Part shown: piece by piece, positions 15,278 to 16,720 of the stretch
Position numbering within the stretch: position 1 is the first letter of the stretch
How the letters are laid out: every line of letters starts with the position of its first letter
From: Bacillota bacterium
GTDB lineage: Bacteria > Bacillota > Bacilli > Bacillales > Cytobacillaceae
Reading direction: 5' to 3'
Assembly (NCBI GenBank): GCA_030705745.1
Contig: JAUZPT010000023.1
Location: forward strand, 1-16,720
DNA length: 16,720 nt
The notes under the pieces: model-generated
What the model saw: the letters and a program-made list of their open reading frames with translations, nothing else
Told to the model about the DNA's origin: nothing
Databases searched by the model: none
Translations under genes and position numbers: made by a program

Positions 15278-15431
15278 GGGATGATGGACATTTTTCGGAT
15301 GAACCCGCTTCGTTTTGTCCATCATAAGCGGGATGATGGACATTTTTCGTGTGGACCCGCTTCGTTTTGTCTATCATAAACGGGATGATGGACATTTTTC
15401 GTGTGGACCCGCTTCATTTTGTCCATCAAAA
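15278..15431. repeat. Three tandem copies of a 52-bp hairpin-forming repeat
   Basis: Copies start at 15278, 15330 and 15382, an exact 52-bp period. Each starts GGGATGATGGACATTTTTCG, continues with an ACCCGCTTC core and ends TTTTGTCCATCAT or a near variant. ATGATGGACA at the left of a copy is the inverse of TGTCCATCAT at its right, so each copy can fold. The right arm of one copy can also pair with the left arm of the next across a 7-nt loop. Copy 2 has one arm change (TGTCTATCAT) and copy 3 ends TGTCCATCAA. No T run follows, so this is not a standard terminator. It lies between the MDR and ACAD genes. The remaining flanks (15242-15277 and 15432-15445) hold only the ACAD ribosome binding site. 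Confidence 0.92.
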
Positions 15432-15445
15432 CTCCAAAAAATCAA

Positions 15446-16420
15446 TCATGGTTTTAAAATCAATTTCCCTTTCGTTTGCCGCGACTGGAGGAGACGATGG
15501 ACTTCGGCCGCCTGTTCGAGTGGAAACACGCCGCCTATCGTCAACTTTAATTTACCTTCCTTCAAATAAGTCAGCATTTCGTGCATACTTGATTGAATTA
15601 ATTCCGGTTTTCTCATAATTTGAGGAAGGAAAAAGCCGATAACAGATTGGTTCCTGGCCATCAAGGATGACGGATAGAATCTGCTCTGTTCACCGCTCGC
15701 CACACCATAAATTACAATTCTTCCAAACGTGGACAAACATTTGACGGTTTTGTTAAATACGTCTCCTCCCGCCATTTCAAGCGCTACATTTACTCCTTTT
15801 CCTTCTGTCGCTTCCAGTACTTTTTGCTCCCAGCCCTCTTCAGTATAATTGACTGTAACATCTGCACCCATATCACGAGCAAGAGCCAGCTTGTCCTCGG
15901 AACTTGCGGTCGCAATCACCTTACCCGCCCCCAACAATTTTGCCAGCTGCACGGCAAGCGTCCCGACACCGCCAGCTGCGGCATGAACCAAAACGCTTTC
16001 CCCTGATTCCAGACGGCCCATTGTTTTCAAAATATGGTACGCACTTAACCCTTGCAAAGGCAGTGCGGCCGCTTGATAAAAATCAAACCGATCTGGCAGA
16101 TGGATGAGACCTCTGCTATCGGCCAGAGCATATTCGGCATAACCGCCCGACTCGATTAACGTGACAACCCTAGCACCTGGCTTTACTGTTCTTACCTCAT
16201 CGCCAACCGCAACGACCACTCCAGCAATTTCTGCACCTGGTACAAATGGCAGCGGTGTCTTGACCACATATTGCCCTTCACGCCTCGCCGTATCGGCATA
16301 ATTGACGCCGATCGCATGAATTTCGATCAGCACTTCTTTGCCTTTCGGTACTGGTCTTTCTAGCTCCACCATTTGAAGCACTTCAGGCCCGCCGTATTCC
16401 TTCAACTGTACACCTTTCAT
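15446..16420 (-). CDS. Zinc-independent MDR, quinone oxidoreductase-like
   Basis: A 324-residue medium-chain reductase of the NADPH:quinone oxidoreductase subfamily. It has a GroES-like N-terminal domain (NYADTARREGQY, PGAEIAGVVVAVG) and a nucleotide-binding domain with HAAAGGVGTLAVQLAK, the AxxGxxG motif, followed by IATASSEDKL. The cysteine set of zinc alcohol dehydrogenases is absent. Members reduce quinones, enones or enoyl-CoAs with NADPH; in this cluster an enoyl-CoA or enone role is plausible but unproven. ATG 16420 follows AAGGAGG by 7 nt. It is 12 nt from the crotonase gene upstream, and the tandem repeats follow its stop codon. Confidence 0.9.
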   Translation of the reverse strand: MKGVQLKEYGGPEVLQMVELERPVPKGKEVLIEIHAIGVNYADTARREGQYVVKTPLPFVPGAEIAGVVVAVGDEVRTVKPGARVVTLIESGGYAEYALADSRGLIHLPDRFDFYQAAALPLQGLSAYHILKTMGRLESGESVLVHAAAGGVGTLAVQLAKLLGAGKVIATASSEDKLALARDMGADVTVNYTEEGWEQKVLEATEGKGVNVALEMAGGDVFNKTVKCLSTFGRIVIYGVASGEQSRFYPSSLMARNQSVIGFFLPQIMRKPELIQSSMHEMLTYLKEGKLKLTIGGVFPLEQAAEVHRLLQSRQTKGKLILKP

Positions 16421-16432
16421 CGTTTTTCCTCC

Positions 16433-16720
16433 TTATTTTCCATTGAAATTTGGCTTTCTTTTTTCCTTGAAGGCGGCAATACCCTCGAGATGGTCTTCTG
16501 TTGCTACCATTAAAGTTTGCGTTATTCGTTCCTGTTCCAGCATTTCTTCCAATGATGCATTCAAAGAATGATCGACAAGCTTTTTAATCATTCCGAAAGC
16601 CTTGCCTGGACCCTTTGCTAATTTACTAGCAATCTTCAACGTTTCCTCCCGCAGACTTTCCGTCGGCATAAGATAGTTAATTACTCCCAGCTGATATAAT
16701 CGTTCGGCAGGAATAGGTTC
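16433..16720 (-). CDS. Enoyl-CoA hydratase/isomerase (crotonase), 5' part beyond window
   Basis: C-terminal 95 codons of a crotonase-family protein; the frame is open to the right edge, so the first Met visible (16669) is internal. The segment IPAERLYQLGVINYLMPTESL matches the family's xxAEEAxxxGLVNxVVP region. The C-terminal helix that follows has ITQTLMVATEDHLEGIAAFKEKRKPNF, where family members show D-x-x-EG-x-x-AF-x-EKR-x-P-x-F. The catalytic Glu residues lie in the missing part, so hydratase and isomerase cannot be told apart. It is 12 nt upstream of the MDR gene and surely co-transcribed with it. Confidence 0.93.
   Translation of the reverse strand, partial: EPIPAERLYQLGVINYLMPTESLREETLKIASKLAKGPGKAFGMIKKLVDHSLNASLEEMLEQERITQTLMVATEDHLEGIAAFKEKRKPNFNGK

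Noticed and set aside
15278..15431. The 52-bp repeats as a CRISPR array, or as coding sequence on the plus strand.
   Set aside because: The copies abut directly with no unique spacers and no cas gene is near; the plus-strand frames over them simply translate the repeat.

Overview
The window is chromosomal DNA of a low-to-moderate GC, endospore-forming Firmicute of the Bacillus group. The evidence is a CotA-type spore-coat laccase, a Bacillus-type membrane acyl-lipid desaturase, strong AAGGAGG ribosome binding sites, several TTG/GTG starts and a molybdenum hydroxylase operon of the PucA/PucB type. The species cannot be named from the sequence alone. Apart from cotA, every gene is on the minus strand. 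I saw no rRNA, tRNA, transposase, phage gene or CRISPR array.

Region 1 (1-1961): a desaturase gene (des, cut by the left edge) with a weak core promoter preceded by two dyads resembling a DesR site. Next is a 349-base AT-rich gap holding an unexplained perfect inverted repeat and a good intrinsic terminator. That terminator belongs to an NAD-dependent epimerase/reductase-like gene, which has its own sigma-A-type promoter.

Region 2 (2044-7343): a five-gene molybdenum hydroxylase operon, transcribed leftwards in the order XdhC-like cofactor chaperone, MobA/MocA-like nucleotidyltransferase, large molybdopterin subunit, FAD subunit, [2Fe-2S] subunit. Most junctions overlap. It makes a three-subunit xanthine dehydrogenase-family enzyme plus its maturation factors. 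The oxidised substrate cannot be read from the sequence. The large subunit lacks the cysteine motif of CO dehydrogenase.

Region 3 (7508-9058): cotA, divergent from the operon. It has all recognisable copper-ligand motifs.

Region 4 (9069-16720): an acyl-CoA catabolic cluster in at least two transcription units. The upstream unit (from beyond the right edge to 12366) encodes a crotonase, a quinone oxidoreductase-like MDR, an acyl-CoA dehydrogenase, an SDR dehydrogenase and two small hotdog (MaoC-type) subunits, and ends at a terminator-like hairpin. The second unit (12191 to 9069), preceded by a near-perfect 18-bp palindrome, encodes an ACAD11-like acyl-CoA dehydrogenase, an SDR and an APH-type phosphotransferase. 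The kinase and the ACAD correspond to the two halves of animal ACAD10/ACAD11, and the trio resembles the LvaA/LvaC/LvaD logic of 4-hydroxyacyl-CoA breakdown. The SDR and hotdog pair of the first unit look like a split peroxisomal MFE-2, an (R)-specific beta-oxidation arm. A three-copy 52-bp tandem repeat able to form hairpins lies inside the first unit. The best candidate for an under-described system is this region: a pathway for unusual (hydroxylated or branched) acyl-CoAs that may use phosphorylation and phosphate elimination.
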